Origin: Jiella endophytica
Lineage (GTDB): Bacteria; Pseudomonadota; Alphaproteobacteria; Rhizobiales; Rhizobiaceae
Direction of reading: 5' to 3'
DNA: 64,000 bases
Assembly: GCF_004519335.1 (NCBI RefSeq)
Contig: NZ_SOZD01000003.1
Span: 124,001-188,000 of the forward strand
Shown: positions 43,153 to 52,709 of the stretch, piece after piece
How the letters are laid out: every line of letters starts with the position of its first letter
Position numbering within the stretch: the first letter of the stretch is position 1
Made by a program: the position numbers and the translations under genes
The notes under the pieces: generated by a model
Told to the model about the DNA's origin: nothing
The model's input: the letters and a program-made list of their open reading frames with translations, nothing else
Databases searched by the model: none

Positions 43153-44178
43153 ATGCGATTTTCCCTCAAGAAGACCCTGATTGCGGCCGGCGCCGTCGTC
43201 ACCGTCGGCGCCCTCGCCGTCGGCGGCTCCTTCGCCCAGGACATGAAGTTCTTCCGCATCGCCACCGGCGGCACGGCCGGCACCTACTTCCCGATCGGCG
43301 GCCTGCTCGCCAATGCCATCTCCAACCCTCCGGGCTCGCGCGCCTGCGATGAGGGCGGCAGCTGCGGCGTGCCCGGCCTCGTCGCCACCGCCATTGCCTC
43401 GAACGGCTCGGTCGCCAACGTCAACGCCATCGGCTCGGGCACGATCGAATCCGGCTTCTCGCAATCCGACGTCGCCTATTGGGCGCAGACCGGCACTGGC
43501 GTCTTCGAAGGCAAGGGCAAGGTCGAGAAGCTGACCGCGATCGCCAATCTCTATCCCGAGAGCATCCATCTCGTCGCCAAGGCGGATTCCGGCATCAAGT
43601 CGGTCGCCGACCTGAAGGGCAAGCGCGTCTCCCTCGACGAGCCGGGCTCCGGCACGCTGGTCGACGCACGGCTGATCCTCGAGGCCTATGGCATCACCGA
43701 GAAGGACATCGAGCCGGAATATCTGAAGCCCAACCAGGCCGCCGACCGGATGCGCGACGGCGCGATGGACGCCTTCTTCTTCGTCGGCGGCTTCCCGGCC
43801 GGCGCCATCGTCGAGCTTGCCTCGAACACGCCGATCACCATCGTGCCGATCGCCGGCGACGAGGCGAAGAAGGTCACCACCGACTACGAGTTCTTCGCCA
43901 AGAACACGATCCCCGCCGGCACCTATGACGGCCAGGAGGGCGACGTCGAGACGCTGTCGGTCGGCGCCCAGTGGGTGACCAGCGCCGACCAGCCGGAAGA
44001 TCTGATCTACGAGATCACCAAGGCTCTGTGGAACGACAACACCCGCAAGCTGCTCGATGCCGGCCATGCCAAGGGCAAGGAGATCACCAAGGAGACCGCG
44101 CTCGACGGCGTCGCGATCTCGCTGCATCCGGGCGCCAAGAAGTTCTACGACGAGGCCGGCATTACCGCCTCGAAGTAA
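43153..44178 (+). CDS. TAXI-family TRAP transporter solute-binding protein
   Basis: 341 residues. Signal peptide MRFSLKKTLIAAGAVVTVGA with cleavage near GSFA. Mature part FFRIATGGTAGTYFPIGGLL is the hallmark TAXI start, followed by GSGTIESGFSQSDVAYWAQT, RVSLDEPGSGTLVDARLILE, DAFFFVGGFPAGAIVELA and VSLHPGA-like end. TAXI proteins capture C4-dicarboxylates or amino acids such as glutamate; the substrate is not readable here. The ATG at 43153 follows AAAGGA. The permease is next, 100 bp downstream. Confidence 0.94.
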   Translation: MRFSLKKTLIAAGAVVTVGALAVGGSFAQDMKFFRIATGGTAGTYFPIGGLLANAISNPPGSRACDEGGSCGVPGLVATAIASNGSVANVNAIGSGTIESGFSQSDVAYWAQTGTGVFEGKGKVEKLTAIANLYPESIHLVAKADSGIKSVADLKGKRVSLDEPGSGTLVDARLILEAYGITEKDIEPEYLKPNQAADRMRDGAMDAFFFVGGFPAGAIVELASNTPITIVPIAGDEAKKVTTDYEFFAKNTIPAGTYDGQEGDVETLSVGAQWVTSADQPEDLIYEITKALWNDNTRKLLDAGHAKGKEITKETALDGVAISLHPGAKKFYDEAGITASK

Positions 44179-44192
44179 CCGCTCCAGGATTG

Positions 44193-44227
44193 CCGGCCGC
44201 CTTTCGCCATGCGCGGGGGGCGGCCGG
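44193..44227 (+). terminator. Stem-loop between TRAP binding protein and permease
   Basis: CCGGCCGCC pairs with GGCGGCCGG around a 17-nt loop in the 100-bp intergenic gap, without T-run. It could attenuate or stabilise mRNA so that the binding protein exceeds the permease; inference. Confidence 0.5.
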
Positions 44228-44278
44228 TCCGTTTGTTCCGATCCTCTCAGCCATGATCCCCGCGACACCGTCCAGCCG

Positions 44279-46306
44279 ATGAACCAGACCGCCGAGTTCG
44301 ATCCCGACAAGACCAAGGAGCTGGAAGAGCGCTTCGACCCGGAAGTGCGCTTTCGCCCGCTCGGCAAGGTGGCGGCCTTCATCGCCGCGCTGCTGCTCTT
44401 CGCGCTGTCGCTGTTCCACTACTACACGGCGGGCTTCGGCCTGCTGCGCGAGGCGACCCATCGCGGCGTCCACCTCGCCTTCGTCCTGTCGCTGATCTTC
44501 ATCGTCTTCGCGGCGACGCCGAAGGGCCAGGAAAGGCTCTACCCGTCGTCGCTCCTGCGGCCCTTCGGCCTGCCGATCCTCGACTGGCTGTTCGCCATCG
44601 CGGCGGCGGTCTCGGCGCTCTACGTGCCGTTCATCTTCGACGACCTTGCCTTTCGCGTCGGCAATCCGCTGCCGATCGACGTCGTCATGGGAACGGTCCT
44701 GATCGTCGTCCTCCTCGAGGCGACGCGCCGCTCGATGGGCTGGCCGCTGGCGGCGATCGCCGTGGTCGTCATGGCCTACGGCCTCTTCGGCCAGTATGCG
44801 CCGGGCGTCCTCGTCCATCCGGGCGCCGACTGGAAGACCCTCGTCAACCATCTCTACCTCACCAGCCAGGGCATCTACGGCCTGCCGGTGGGCGTCGTCG
44901 CGACCTATGTCTTCCATTTCGTGCTGTTCGGCGTGCTGGCGACGCGGATCGGCCTCGGCCGGCTGTTCATCGACCTCGCCTCGGCGCTGGCCGGCCGCTT
45001 TTCCGGCGGCCCGGCCAAGGTGTCGGTGTTCTCCTCCGCGCTGCTCGGCTCGATCTCCGGCTCGTCGATCGCCAATACGGTGACCACCGGCTCGCTGACC
45101 ATCCCGGCGATGATCCGCATCGGCTATCCGCGCCACTTCGCGGCAGCCGTCGAGGCAGCGGCCTCGACCGGCGGGCAGATCACCCCGCCGGTGATGGGCG
45201 CCGCGGCCTTCCTGATGATCGAATTTCTCGGCGTTTCCTATACGACGATCATCACCGCGGCGATCGTGCCCGCCTTCATGCATTTCTTCGGCGTCCTGGT
45301 ACAGGTGCATCTGGAGGCCAAGCGCCTCGGCCTGCGCGGCCTCACCAAGGAAGAGCTGCCGAAGGTCGGCGCCGTCCTGAAGCGCGACTGGCCGACGGTG
45401 GTGCCGCTGATCCTCCTGATCGCCATCCTGATGCAGGGCTATACGCCCTATCTCGCCGCCTTCTGGGGCATCACCGCCTGCATCGTCGTCGGCCTCGTCA
45501 ATCCGCTCAACCGGATCGGCCCGCGCGACGTCTTCGACGCCTTCGTCCTCGGCGCGAAATACGCCCTAGCAGTCGGCGCGGCGGCGGCGACCGTCGGCAT
45601 CATCATCGGTGTCGTGACGCTGACCGGCGTCTCCTTCAAGATCGCCTACATGGTCACCTCCACCGCCGGCGGCTGGGCGGCGGCGGTCGCGCCGTTCATC
45701 CCCTTCGACGTGATGGGCGTATCGACGCTGACGCTGCTGATCACGCTGCTCCTGACAGCGATCGTCTGCATCGTCATGGGCTGCGGCATCCCGACGACGG
45801 CGACCTATCTGATCATGGTGTCGGTGGCAGCGCCCGTCCTCGGCCTGCTCGGCATCGCGCCGCTGGTCGCCCACTTCTTCGTCTTCTATTACGGCGTCCT
45901 TGCCGACGTGACGCCGCCCGTCGCGCTCGCCGCCTATGCCGGCGCCGGCATCGCCAATGCCAACCCGTTCAAGGCTGGCAACACCGCCTTCCGGCTGTCG
46001 ATGGGCAAGGCGCTGGTGCCTTTCGTCTTCGTCTTCGCGCCATCGCTGCTGCTGGTGACCGACGGCTTCACCTGGCAGGCCTTCGCGCTGGCCTTTTCCG
46101 GCACGATCGTCGGCATCACGGCGCTGTCGGCGGCCTTCGCAGGCTGGCTCGCCGGGCCGCTCTACGCGGCCGAACGCTGGCTGCTGGCGGCAGCGGCGAT
46201 GCTGCTCGTCGCGCCGGAACTCGTCTCGACGCTGATCGGCCTTGCGATCGTCGCGCTGGTGATCGCGCGGCAGACGCTGATGCCGAAGGAGGCCGCTGCC
46301 GTGTGA
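44279..46306 (+). CDS. TRAP transporter fused small-large permease (TAXI type)
   Basis: 675 residues with many transmembrane helices. N-terminal region (RPLGKVAAFIAALLLFALSL) is the small-subunit (DctQ-like) portion; from about 130 the DctM-type membrane part follows (KVSVFSSALLGSISGSSIAN, AASTGGQITPPVMGAAAFLM, MGCGIPTTATYLIMVSVAAP, YYGVLADVTPPVALAAYAGA). Sodium-coupled uptake with the upstream TAXI protein. The ATG at 44279 precedes the conserved NQTAEFDPDKTKELEERF start. Fused permeases are typical of TAXI systems. Confidence 0.94.
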   Translation: MNQTAEFDPDKTKELEERFDPEVRFRPLGKVAAFIAALLLFALSLFHYYTAGFGLLREATHRGVHLAFVLSLIFIVFAATPKGQERLYPSSLLRPFGLPILDWLFAIAAAVSALYVPFIFDDLAFRVGNPLPIDVVMGTVLIVVLLEATRRSMGWPLAAIAVVVMAYGLFGQYAPGVLVHPGADWKTLVNHLYLTSQGIYGLPVGVVATYVFHFVLFGVLATRIGLGRLFIDLASALAGRFSGGPAKVSVFSSALLGSISGSSIANTVTTGSLTIPAMIRIGYPRHFAAAVEAAASTGGQITPPVMGAAAFLMIEFLGVSYTTIITAAIVPAFMHFFGVLVQVHLEAKRLGLRGLTKEELPKVGAVLKRDWPTVVPLILLIAILMQGYTPYLAAFWGITACIVVGLVNPLNRIGPRDVFDAFVLGAKYALAVGAAAATVGIIIGVVTLTGVSFKIAYMVTSTAGGWAAAVAPFIPFDVMGVSTLTLLITLLLTAIVCIVMGCGIPTTATYLIMVSVAAPVLGLLGIAPLVAHFFVFYYGVLADVTPPVALAAYAGAGIANANPFKAGNTAFRLSMGKALVPFVFVFAPSLLLVTDGFTWQAFALAFSGTIVGITALSAAFAGWLAGPLYAAERWLLAAAAMLLVAPELVSTLIGLAIVALVIARQTLMPKEAAAV

Positions 46307-46368
46307 GGGACAGAGGATACGGGTGCCGCAGTGGGCTCGGCCGCCATGGTTTGAGCGGATGCATGTGC

Positions 46369-46545
46369 ACCCCCCTCTGTCCTGCCGGACATCTCCCCCT
46401 CAAGGGGGGAGATCGACCTGCATCGATGCCACTGCTACCAGGCAACAATGCGCAGCTTGCACAGCGAATGATGGGAGCGGGCCGTACCTCGAAACCTCCG
46501 ATCTCCCCCCTTGAGGGGGAGATGTCCGGCAGGACAGAGGGGGGT
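46369..46545. mobile_element. 177-bp composite palindromic element, 46-bp terminal inverted repeats
   Basis: Arms 46369-46414 (ACCCCCCTCTGTCCTGCCGG...) and 46500-46545 are exact reverse complements around an 85-bp centre. Inner stem TGTCC/GGACA. Same architecture as 6914-7083 and 28317-28518. It separates the TRAP permease and hslO 3' ends and fills most of that gap. Confidence 0.85.
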
Positions 46546-46592
46546 AGGAAGCTTCGCAAAAGCGGAAGAGCGATCGCGTCAGAGCCCGTCGA

Positions 46593-47591
46593 TCAGTCCT
46601 CGCGGAAATCGCCGGGGTCGAATTCGTACTGCGTGCCGCAGAATTCGCAGGTGACCTTGATCACCCCGTCCTCGACGCTCTCCTCGATCTCCTCGGCGGT
46701 GAAGCTCGACAGGACGCCGCCGATCTTCTCGCGCGAGCAGGAGCATTCGTCGATCACCCGGTCGGCCGGGAAGACCCGCACGCCGCGCTCGTGGAACAGC
46801 CGGAACAGCAGCCGCTCGACGCCGATCTCGGGATCGGTGAGTTCGGAGGCGTCGACCGTGTCGACCAGCGCCCGCACCTCGAGCCAGGCGTCGTCGAACT
46901 CGTCGCTCTCGTCGTATTCCTCGGCGCCCTCGGGAAGGTCGCCGCCCGGAAGGTCCGGAAGCCGCATCCGCTCGGCGGATTCGGGCAGGAACTGCGCGAG
47001 CAGCCCGCCGGCCCGCCAGCTTTCAACGAAGCCGTTCTCGCCGCGCCGGGCGATCTTGGCGACGGCGAGCTTCACCGTCGTCGGAATCTGCTCTGACTGG
47101 CGGAAATAGGTCTCGGCGACGGCTTCGATGTCGGCGCCGTTGAGCTCGACGATGCCCTGATAGCGCTGGGTGTAGCTGCCCTGGTCGACGGTCAGCGCCA
47201 GCGTGCCGTTGCCGAGCAGTTCCTCGGAGCTGGTGGCGCCACTCGCCACAGCCTCCGCCAAGGCCGCGTCGTCGTAGCGGGCATAGGCGCGCACGCTGGA
47301 GGGCGTCGAGAAGTCGACGACGAGCAGGTCGACAGGCCCGTCGGTCTGGGTCTGGACGATGAACTTGCCCTCGAATTTCAGCGAGGTGCCGAGCAGCACG
47401 GTGAGGACGATCATCTCGGCCAGAAGCCGCGACACCGGCTCCGGATAGTCGTGCCGGTCGAGGATCTGGTCGAGCATCGTGCCGAGCTGCACGCCGCGCC
47501 CGCGCGCGTCGAGAGTCTCGACCGCGAAGGGCACGACGGCATCGTCCCCGGCGAGGTCGCCGAGGGACAGGATGCGCTCGTTCTCAGCCAT
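46593..47591 (-). CDS. hslO: Redox-regulated chaperone Hsp33
   Basis: 332 residues, a holdase activated by oxidation and unfolding. N-terminal domain ([58 protein letters not shown]) and the C-terminal zinc switch CSC (in [11 protein letters not shown]) plus CEFC (in [14 protein letters not shown]). The ATG at 47591 overlaps the argF 3' end by 8 nt, so it is coupled to argDF, the usual order in Hyphomicrobiales. Confidence 0.96.
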   Translation of the reverse strand: MAENERILSLGDLAGDDAVVPFAVETLDARGRGVQLGTMLDQILDRHDYPEPVSRLLAEMIVLTVLLGTSLKFEGKFIVQTQTDGPVDLLVVDFSTPSSVRAYARYDDAALAEAVASGATSSEELLGNGTLALTVDQGSYTQRYQGIVELNGADIEAVAETYFRQSEQIPTTVKLAVAKIARRGENGFVESWRAGGLLAQFLPESAERMRLPDLPGGDLPEGAEEYDESDEFDDAWLEVRALVDTVDASELTDPEIGVERLLFRLFHERGVRVFPADRVIDECSCSREKIGGVLSSFTAEEIEESVEDGVIKVTCEFCGTQYEFDPGDFRED

Positions 47592-48537
47592 GGGCGGAGG
47601 TTCCGCGGGCCGCCTCGCCGAAGCACCAGGCGAGAATGGCCTTCTGGGCATGCAGGCGGTTCTCGGCCTCGTCGAAGACCACCGACTGCGGCCCGTCGAT
47701 CACCCCGTCGGTGACCTCCTCGCCGCGATGGGCCGGCAGGCAGTGCATGAACAGCGCCTCCGGCTTGGCATTCGCCATCAGCCGCTCGTTGACCTGGTAG
47801 GGCATGAAGACGTTGTGGCCGCGCGCCTGCTCCTCGCGGCCCATCGACACCCAGGTGTCGGTGACGACGCAATCGGCGCCGGACACCGCCTTCACCGGGT
47901 CGGTGGTGGTGACGATCGAGGCGCCCTCGCCGCGGGCCCAGTCGATGTAGCGGCCGTCGAGATCGGAGCCTTCCGGCGTCGCAATCCTGAGCTCGAAGTC
48001 GAAGCGGGCCGAAGCCTCGGCGAAGGAGGCGAGCACGTTGTTGCCGTCGCCGGTCCAGGCGAAGACCTTGCCCTTCACCGGGCCGCGCTTCTCCTCGAAG
48101 GTCATCAGGTCGGCCATGATCTGGCAGGGATGGGTGTCGTCGGTCAGCCCGTTGATCACCGGCACGGTGGCATGCTCGGCCATTTCGAGCAGCCGGTCGT
48201 GGGCGGTGGTGCGGATCATGATCGCATCGACATAGCGCGACAGGACGCGGGCCGTGTCGGCGATGGTTTCGGAGCGCCCGAGCTGCATCTCGGCGCCCGA
48301 CAGGAACAGCGTCTCGCCGCCGAGCTGGCGCATCGCGACGTCGAAGGACACGCGGGTGCGGGTCGACGGTTTGTCGAAGATCATCGCCAGCATCTTGCCG
48401 GCGAGCGGCTTGTCGCCCGCCGGAAGCAGCTGCTTGCGCCGCGAGGCATCCTCGATGATCAGCCGGAGATCGGCCTGCGACACGGCCGCGATATCGAGGA
48501 AGTGCCGCGGATTTGCGGAGTTGTTGGTCATCGTCAT
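47584..48537 (-). CDS. argF: Ornithine carbamoyltransferase
   Basis: 317 residues, makes citrulline from ornithine and carbamoyl phosphate. Carbamoyl phosphate motif [40 protein letters not shown], and the ornithine loop [13 protein letters not shown]. Starts 1 nt after the argD stop (an alternative ATG lies two codons in) and overlaps hslO by 8 nt. Confidence 0.97.
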   Translation of the reverse strand: MTMTNNSANPRHFLDIAAVSQADLRLIIEDASRRKQLLPAGDKPLAGKMLAMIFDKPSTRTRVSFDVAMRQLGGETLFLSGAEMQLGRSETIADTARVLSRYVDAIMIRTTAHDRLLEMAEHATVPVINGLTDDTHPCQIMADLMTFEEKRGPVKGKVFAWTGDGNNVLASFAEASARFDFELRIATPEGSDLDGRYIDWARGEGASIVTTTDPVKAVSGADCVVTDTWVSMGREEQARGHNVFMPYQVNERLMANAKPEALFMHCLPAHRGEEVTDGVIDGPQSVVFDEAENRLHAQKAILAWCFGEAARGTSAHG

Positions 48538-48538
48538 C

Positions 48539-49750
48539 TCATGCGCTGGCGCGCTGCGGCGTCGAAAGGCTCGAAGCGGCGCCCTCGATCCGCTCCATGG
48601 CGTTGCGGATCTCGTCCTCCGTGATGTTCAGCGGCGGCAGCAGCCGCACGACGTTGTCGCCGGCCGGCGCCGCCAGCATGCCCTCGCCGCGCAGCGCGGC
48701 GATCATGTCGGTGTTCGGCACGCGCATCTTCAGGCCGATCAGCAGCCCGTCGCCGCGGATCGCCTCGACGACATCCGGATAGCGGTCGGCGAGCGAGGCG
48801 AGCGATTGCTTGAAGAACAGCGCCTTGCGCCGGACCTCATCGAGAAAGCCGTCCTCCAGGATCACGTCGAGAACGGCGTTGCCGACCGCCATGGCGAGCG
48901 GGTTGCCGCCATAGGTGGTGCCGTGGGTGCCGGGCGTCATGCCCTTGGCGGCTTCCGCCGTGGCAAGGCAGACGCCCATCGGAAAGCCGCCGCCGATGCC
49001 CTTGGCCGAGGCCATGATGTCCGGCGCGACGCCGGAATTCTCATAGGCATAGAGGCGCCCCGTGCGCCCGACGCCGGTCTGCACCTCGTCATAGATGAAG
49101 AGCAGGCCATGGGCGTCGCAGAGCTCGCGGATCAGCTTCAGGAACGGCGTCGGCACCGGGCGGATGCCGCCCTCGCCCTGGATCGGCTCGATCAGGATGG
49201 CCGCGACGTCGGCGCCAGCCGCCGCCGAGCGAAGCGCCGCCTCGTCGCCGAAGGGCAGCTGGTCGAAGCCCTCGACCTTCGGCCCGAAGCCCTCGAGATA
49301 TTTCGCCTGGCCGCCGGCGGCGATGGTCGCCAGGGTGCGGCCGTGGAAGGCGCCCTCGAAGGTCAGGATGCGGAAGCGCTCGGGATGGCCGGAGACGTAC
49401 TGGTAGCGCCGCGCGGTCTTGATCGCGCATTCCAGCGCCTCGGCGCCGGAATTGGTGAAGAAAGCGCGGTCGGCGAAGGTGTTGGCCGTCAGCCTCTCGG
49501 CAAGCCGCGTCTGGCCCGGCACCTCGAAGAGGTTCGAGGTATGCCAGAGCTTCTCGGCCTGATCCTTCAGCGCCGCGACGAGATGCGGATGGGCATGGCC
49601 GAGCACGTTGACCGCGATGCCGCCGGACAGATCCATGAACCGTCGGCCTTCGCGCGTCTCGATCCAGACGCCTTCGCCGCGCTCGAAAGCGAGCGGCGCG
49701 CGGGCATAGGTCTGATAGAGCGGCGATTTGTCCTGAAGATTCTGGTTCAT
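48539..49750 (-). CDS. argD: Acetylornithine aminotransferase
   Basis: 403 residues, PLP-dependent class III aminotransferase of arginine (and possibly lysine) synthesis. [60 protein letters not shown] and the lysine-bearing [13 protein letters not shown] are present. The ATG at 49750 is preferred over a TTG three codons upstream. First gene of argD-argF-hslO. Confidence 0.96.
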   Translation of the reverse strand: MNQNLQDKSPLYQTYARAPLAFERGEGVWIETREGRRFMDLSGGIAVNVLGHAHPHLVAALKDQAEKLWHTSNLFEVPGQTRLAERLTANTFADRAFFTNSGAEALECAIKTARRYQYVSGHPERFRILTFEGAFHGRTLATIAAGGQAKYLEGFGPKVEGFDQLPFGDEAALRSAAAGADVAAILIEPIQGEGGIRPVPTPFLKLIRELCDAHGLLFIYDEVQTGVGRTGRLYAYENSGVAPDIMASAKGIGGGFPMGVCLATAEAAKGMTPGTHGTTYGGNPLAMAVGNAVLDVILEDGFLDEVRRKALFFKQSLASLADRYPDVVEAIRGDGLLIGLKMRVPNTDMIAALRGEGMLAAPAGDNVVRLLPPLNITEDEIRNAMERIEGAASSLSTPQRASA

Positions 49751-50172
49751 GGGTTTCAACTCGTCTGGGAGCGGCCTTGTTCAAAGCTCCTGAAAACGTC
49801 AAAGCCTGCCGCAGGGCAGGCTTTTCAGGCGTCTCCGATTTCTCGGAAAGGCCCATATATCATGTCGTCCGCGCCGGCGCGAGGCAGGAGACGGCCAAAT
49901 TTCGCATCGCCGCAATATCAGTGACGCTGCGTTACGTGAAATTGCTGCCGATCGACCCCATATTGGCTGGGGAAAAACACCGGAACGGACATTTCCCGTA
50001 TCCCCGACTCTTGTCACCGAGTCACGCGATACGGTAAATTCCGGAGCTAGATACTAGACTTCGAGCGGCGGACCTAGTCTCACCATACATCTTGTATCCT
50101 CCTCCGTGTGCCATGCTGCACGGACGGTGAGTGGATTCCGGCCGCCGCTTCCTTTGAGAAGGAGCAAAACCA
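49751..50172. promoter_or_regulatory. Divergent argD/gcrA regulatory region
   Basis: 422 bp, less GC-rich than its neighbours. It includes a hairpin near argD (49802-49823) and three GANTC sites, at 50006, 50019 and 50134, upstream of gcrA. GANTC is the CcrM methylation target through which GcrA acts in alphaproteobacteria. No gene supported. Confidence 0.5.
49802..49823 (-). terminator. 9-bp hairpin in argD leader
   Basis: AAGCCTGCC/GGCAGGCTT with a 4-nt loop, about 50 nt before the argD ATG, followed on the minus strand by TTGACGTTTTC. Possible leader attenuator or a terminator of rightward readthrough. Confidence 0.4.
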
Positions 50173-50724
50173 ATGGGTTGGACGGACGAACGCGTGGAGA
50201 TGCTGCGGCAGCTCTGGACCGAAGGGCACAGCGCCAGCCAGATCGCCGACAAGCTCGGCGGCGTCAGCCGCAACGCAGTAATCGGCAAGGTCCATCGCCT
50301 CAAGCTGGAATCCCGGATGAAGACCGAGGCCAAGCCCGCCATCGTGGCGGAGCCGGTGGTCGCTGCCGCGCCGCGCGTCGTCGCGCAGCCGGTCGCAACG
50401 CCGCAGGTCGTCGCGGCGCAGGTCGTGCAGACCAGCCGGCCGGTCGCCCGCACCATGGGCGCGACGGCACTGAAGGTCGAGATTCAGCACGAGATCGAGG
50501 AAGAGGCCGCGCCGGTCGCCCGGCAGAGCGGCGAAGTCGTGCCGATGACCCGCAAGCTGTCGCTGGTGCAGCTGACCGAGCGGACCTGCAAATGGCCGAT
50601 CGGCGATCCGCTGGCGCCGGACTTCCATTTTTGCGGCGACCATTCCGGCGACGGCACGCCCTATTGCGCCTTCCACGCCAAGCTCGCCTTCCAGGCGGTG
50701 ACGGAGCGTCGCCGGGCCCGCTGA
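50173..50724 (+). CDS. gcrA: Cell-cycle regulator GcrA
   Basis: 183 residues. The conserved N-terminus MGWTDERVEMLRQLWTEGHS, ASQIADKLGGVSRNAVIGKV and HRLKLESR is the DNA-binding homeodomain-like part. The middle is Ala/Val/Pro-rich (residues 60-110). The C-terminal sigma-70-interacting domain reads LVQLTERTCKWPIGDPLAPD, FHFCGDHSGDGTPYCAFHAK. GcrA activates transcription at CcrM-methylated GANTC promoters in alphaproteobacteria. Ribosome binding site GAGAAGGAG. Followed by a strong terminator. Confidence 0.97.
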   Translation: MGWTDERVEMLRQLWTEGHSASQIADKLGGVSRNAVIGKVHRLKLESRMKTEAKPAIVAEPVVAAAPRVVAQPVATPQVVAAQVVQTSRPVARTMGATALKVEIQHEIEEEAAPVARQSGEVVPMTRKLSLVQLTERTCKWPIGDPLAPDFHFCGDHSGDGTPYCAFHAKLAFQAVTERRRAR

Positions 50725-50754
50725 CGCTGCCCCGACATCGCCGGACGTGCCCCC

Positions 50755-50796
50755 AAAAGCCCGCGGCTCCGCGCCACGGGCTTTTCGTTTTTTTTC
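50755..50796 (+). terminator. gcrA terminator
   Basis: AAAAGCCCG...CGGGCTTTT stem followed by CG and a run of eight or nine T. Confidence 0.9.
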
Positions 50797-50866
50797 AGAT
50801 CGCCGCCGGCTGCGGCCGCAGCCGTCCTGACCGCATTTGTAACGTCGAGCCCCGGTAGCAGCCGCC

Positions 50867-52006
50867 ATGACCGAGCCAGCGATCCTCGCCAACGCCCGCA
50901 TCGTCCTTGCCGACGAGATCGTCAAAGGCGCCGTCGTCATCGAGGACGGGCTGATCGCCGAAATCCGGCCCGGCCGCATGGATGGCGGCACCGACATGGG
51001 CGGCGACTATGTCCTGCCGGGTCTCGTCGAGCTCCACACCGACCAGATCGAGGGACACCACCACCCGCGTTCCGGCGTCGTCTGGAACGAGATGGCGGCG
51101 ATCCAGGCCCATGACGGGCAGGTCGCGACCTCCGGCATTACGACGGTCCTCGATGCCATGCGCGTCGGCACCGACGAGAACACCCGATCGAGCAGCGAGG
51201 ACGTTGCCGCGCTGGCGACGACGCTCGACCGGGCGATGAATGATGGTCGCCTGCGCGCCGAGCACTTTTTGCATCTGCGCTGCGAGGTTTCCGCCGACGA
51301 CGTCCTTGAAGGTTTCCGGCTCATCAAGGACCAGCCGCGGCTGAAGCTCGTCTCGCTGATGGATCACGCGCCGGGCCAGCGGCAGTTTCACGACCTGGCG
51401 GCGCTGAAGGCCTATCTGACCGACAAGTTCAGGATGAGCGAAGCCGATTTCGAGGCCTTCGCCGCGGCGCGCATCGCCCAGTCGGAAAAGAACGCCGCGC
51501 CGCATCGCCGGGCGATCGCGGAGGAATGCCGCGGGCGGGGCATCGCGCTCGCCTCCCATGACGACGCGACGCTGGCGCATGTGGAGGAGTCGAATTCGCT
51601 CGGCACGCAGATCTCGGAGTTCCCGACCTCGATCGCGGCAGCGCAAGCCTCCCGAGACGCCGGCATGAAGGTGCTGATGGGGGCGCCGAACGTCGTGCGC
51701 GGCGGCTCGCATTCCGGCAATATCTCGGCGCACGACCTCCTGCGCGCCGGCCTGCTCGACATTCTCTCGTCGGACTATGTGCCCTTCAGCCTGATCCAGT
51801 CGGTGTTTGCGCTGGCCGAGACGGGAGACGCCTCGCTGCCGGCGGCCGTGCGGCTTGCCAGCGCCAACCCGGCCGCCGCCGTCGGCCTGACCGACCGCGG
51901 GACGATCGCAGAAGGGAGGCGGGCGGATCTCGTGCGGGCCGCGCACAAGGCCGAAGAGCCGCCGGTGGTACGGAGCGTCTGGCGCGAAGGGCGAAGGGTG
52001 GCGTGA
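50867..52006 (+). CDS. phnM: PhnM-type alpha-D-ribose 1-methylphosphonate 5-triphosphate diphosphatase
   Basis: 379 residues, amidohydrolase fold. YVLPGLVELHTDQIEGHHHP carries the metal-site histidines; GVVWNEMAAIQAHDGQVATS, LMDHAPGQRQF, IALASHDDATLAHVEESNSL, GAPNVVRGGSHSGNISA and DILSSDYVPFSLIQ match PhnM closely. In C-P lyase pathways PhnM removes pyrophosphate from the ribosyl phosphonate triphosphate. No other phn gene is in the window, so it is either detached from a phn cluster elsewhere or acts on another nucleotide-like substrate. Confidence 0.93.
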   Translation: MTEPAILANARIVLADEIVKGAVVIEDGLIAEIRPGRMDGGTDMGGDYVLPGLVELHTDQIEGHHHPRSGVVWNEMAAIQAHDGQVATSGITTVLDAMRVGTDENTRSSSEDVAALATTLDRAMNDGRLRAEHFLHLRCEVSADDVLEGFRLIKDQPRLKLVSLMDHAPGQRQFHDLAALKAYLTDKFRMSEADFEAFAAARIAQSEKNAAPHRRAIAEECRGRGIALASHDDATLAHVEESNSLGTQISEFPTSIAAAQASRDAGMKVLMGAPNVVRGGSHSGNISAHDLLRAGLLDILSSDYVPFSLIQSVFALAETGDASLPAAVRLASANPAAAVGLTDRGTIAEGRRADLVRAAHKAEEPPVVRSVWREGRRVA

Positions 52007-52075
52007 GCGTTCGGGACGGCGACTGTCGGGCCGCGGCCAGTGTGATAAAGTATGTGCGCGTAGCCGGAGCCGCCG

Positions 52076-52351
52076 ATGTCCAGGATTGAACGCATGACCA
52101 TCGCCCTGCCCGCCGAAATGGCGGCGGATCTGAAGGCCGCCGTCGCAGAGGGTCGATATGCCTCGACCAGCGAAGTCGTGCATGAAGCCTTGCGCGAGTG
52201 GACCAGAGCCCGCGATGTCCAGCGCCACGAACCCGCAGCGGTGCACGAACTGATCCGTGCCGGCGACGAAAGCGGCCCGTCGATCCCGGCCGAAGATGTC
52301 TATGCGGAACTGCGCGCGCTTGTCGCGGCAAGGCGGGCGGGCAGCGCTTGA
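52076..52351 (+). CDS. ParD-like ribbon-helix-helix antitoxin
   Basis: 91 residues. N-terminal RHH: RMTIALPAEMAADLKAAVAE and YASTSEVVHEALREW. Acidic C-terminus (VHELIRAGDESGPSIPAEDV) is the expected toxin-wrapping part. The TGA stop overlaps the toxin start (TTGA). Pair is isolated between phnM and an S66 peptidase. Start at 52076; an in-frame ATG at 52094 is possible. Confidence 0.88.
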   Translation: MSRIERMTIALPAEMAADLKAAVAEGRYASTSEVVHEALREWTRARDVQRHEPAAVHELIRAGDESGPSIPAEDVYAELRALVAARRAGSA

Positions 52352-52635
52352 AGCGGCTCGCATACTCACCTCAGGCCCTGGCGGATCTCCGCGACATCGC
52401 AATCTACATCGCCGAGGATGATCCGGACCGTGCGATCAGTTTTGTGGCGGAACTTGAACGAAAGGCGGTGCTTGCAGCCGTCCGCCCATCGAGCTTCAGG
52501 GAGCGATCCGATATATCAGCCGGCCTGCGAATGATGATCCACGGGCGCTATTTGATCTTCTTTCGCGAACTGGCCGACGAAGTTCGCATCGTCCGGTTTC
52601 TACACGGCGCCCGAAATCTCGGCGACTTGTTTTAA
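52348..52635 (+). CDS. ParE/RelE-family toxin
   Basis: 95 residues from a TTG at 52348 that overlaps the antitoxin stop by 4 nt. LAYSPQALADLRDIAIYIAE, RAISFVAELERKAVLAA, GLRMMIHGRYLIFFRELADE and VRIVRFLHGARNLGDLF match the ParE superfamily, whose members inhibit gyrase or cleave mRNA. The TTG is fixed by coupling and by the family start at KRLAYSP. Confidence 0.88.
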   Translation: MKRLAYSPQALADLRDIAIYIAEDDPDRAISFVAELERKAVLAAVRPSSFRERSDISAGLRMMIHGRYLIFFRELADEVRIVRFLHGARNLGDLF

Positions 52636-52709
52636 TCGTGACACGACCATCGATCCTGCCCCTGCCAGATTGCCGAAATGGAGAGCAGCAACATCATATT
52701 CGGAAAGGA

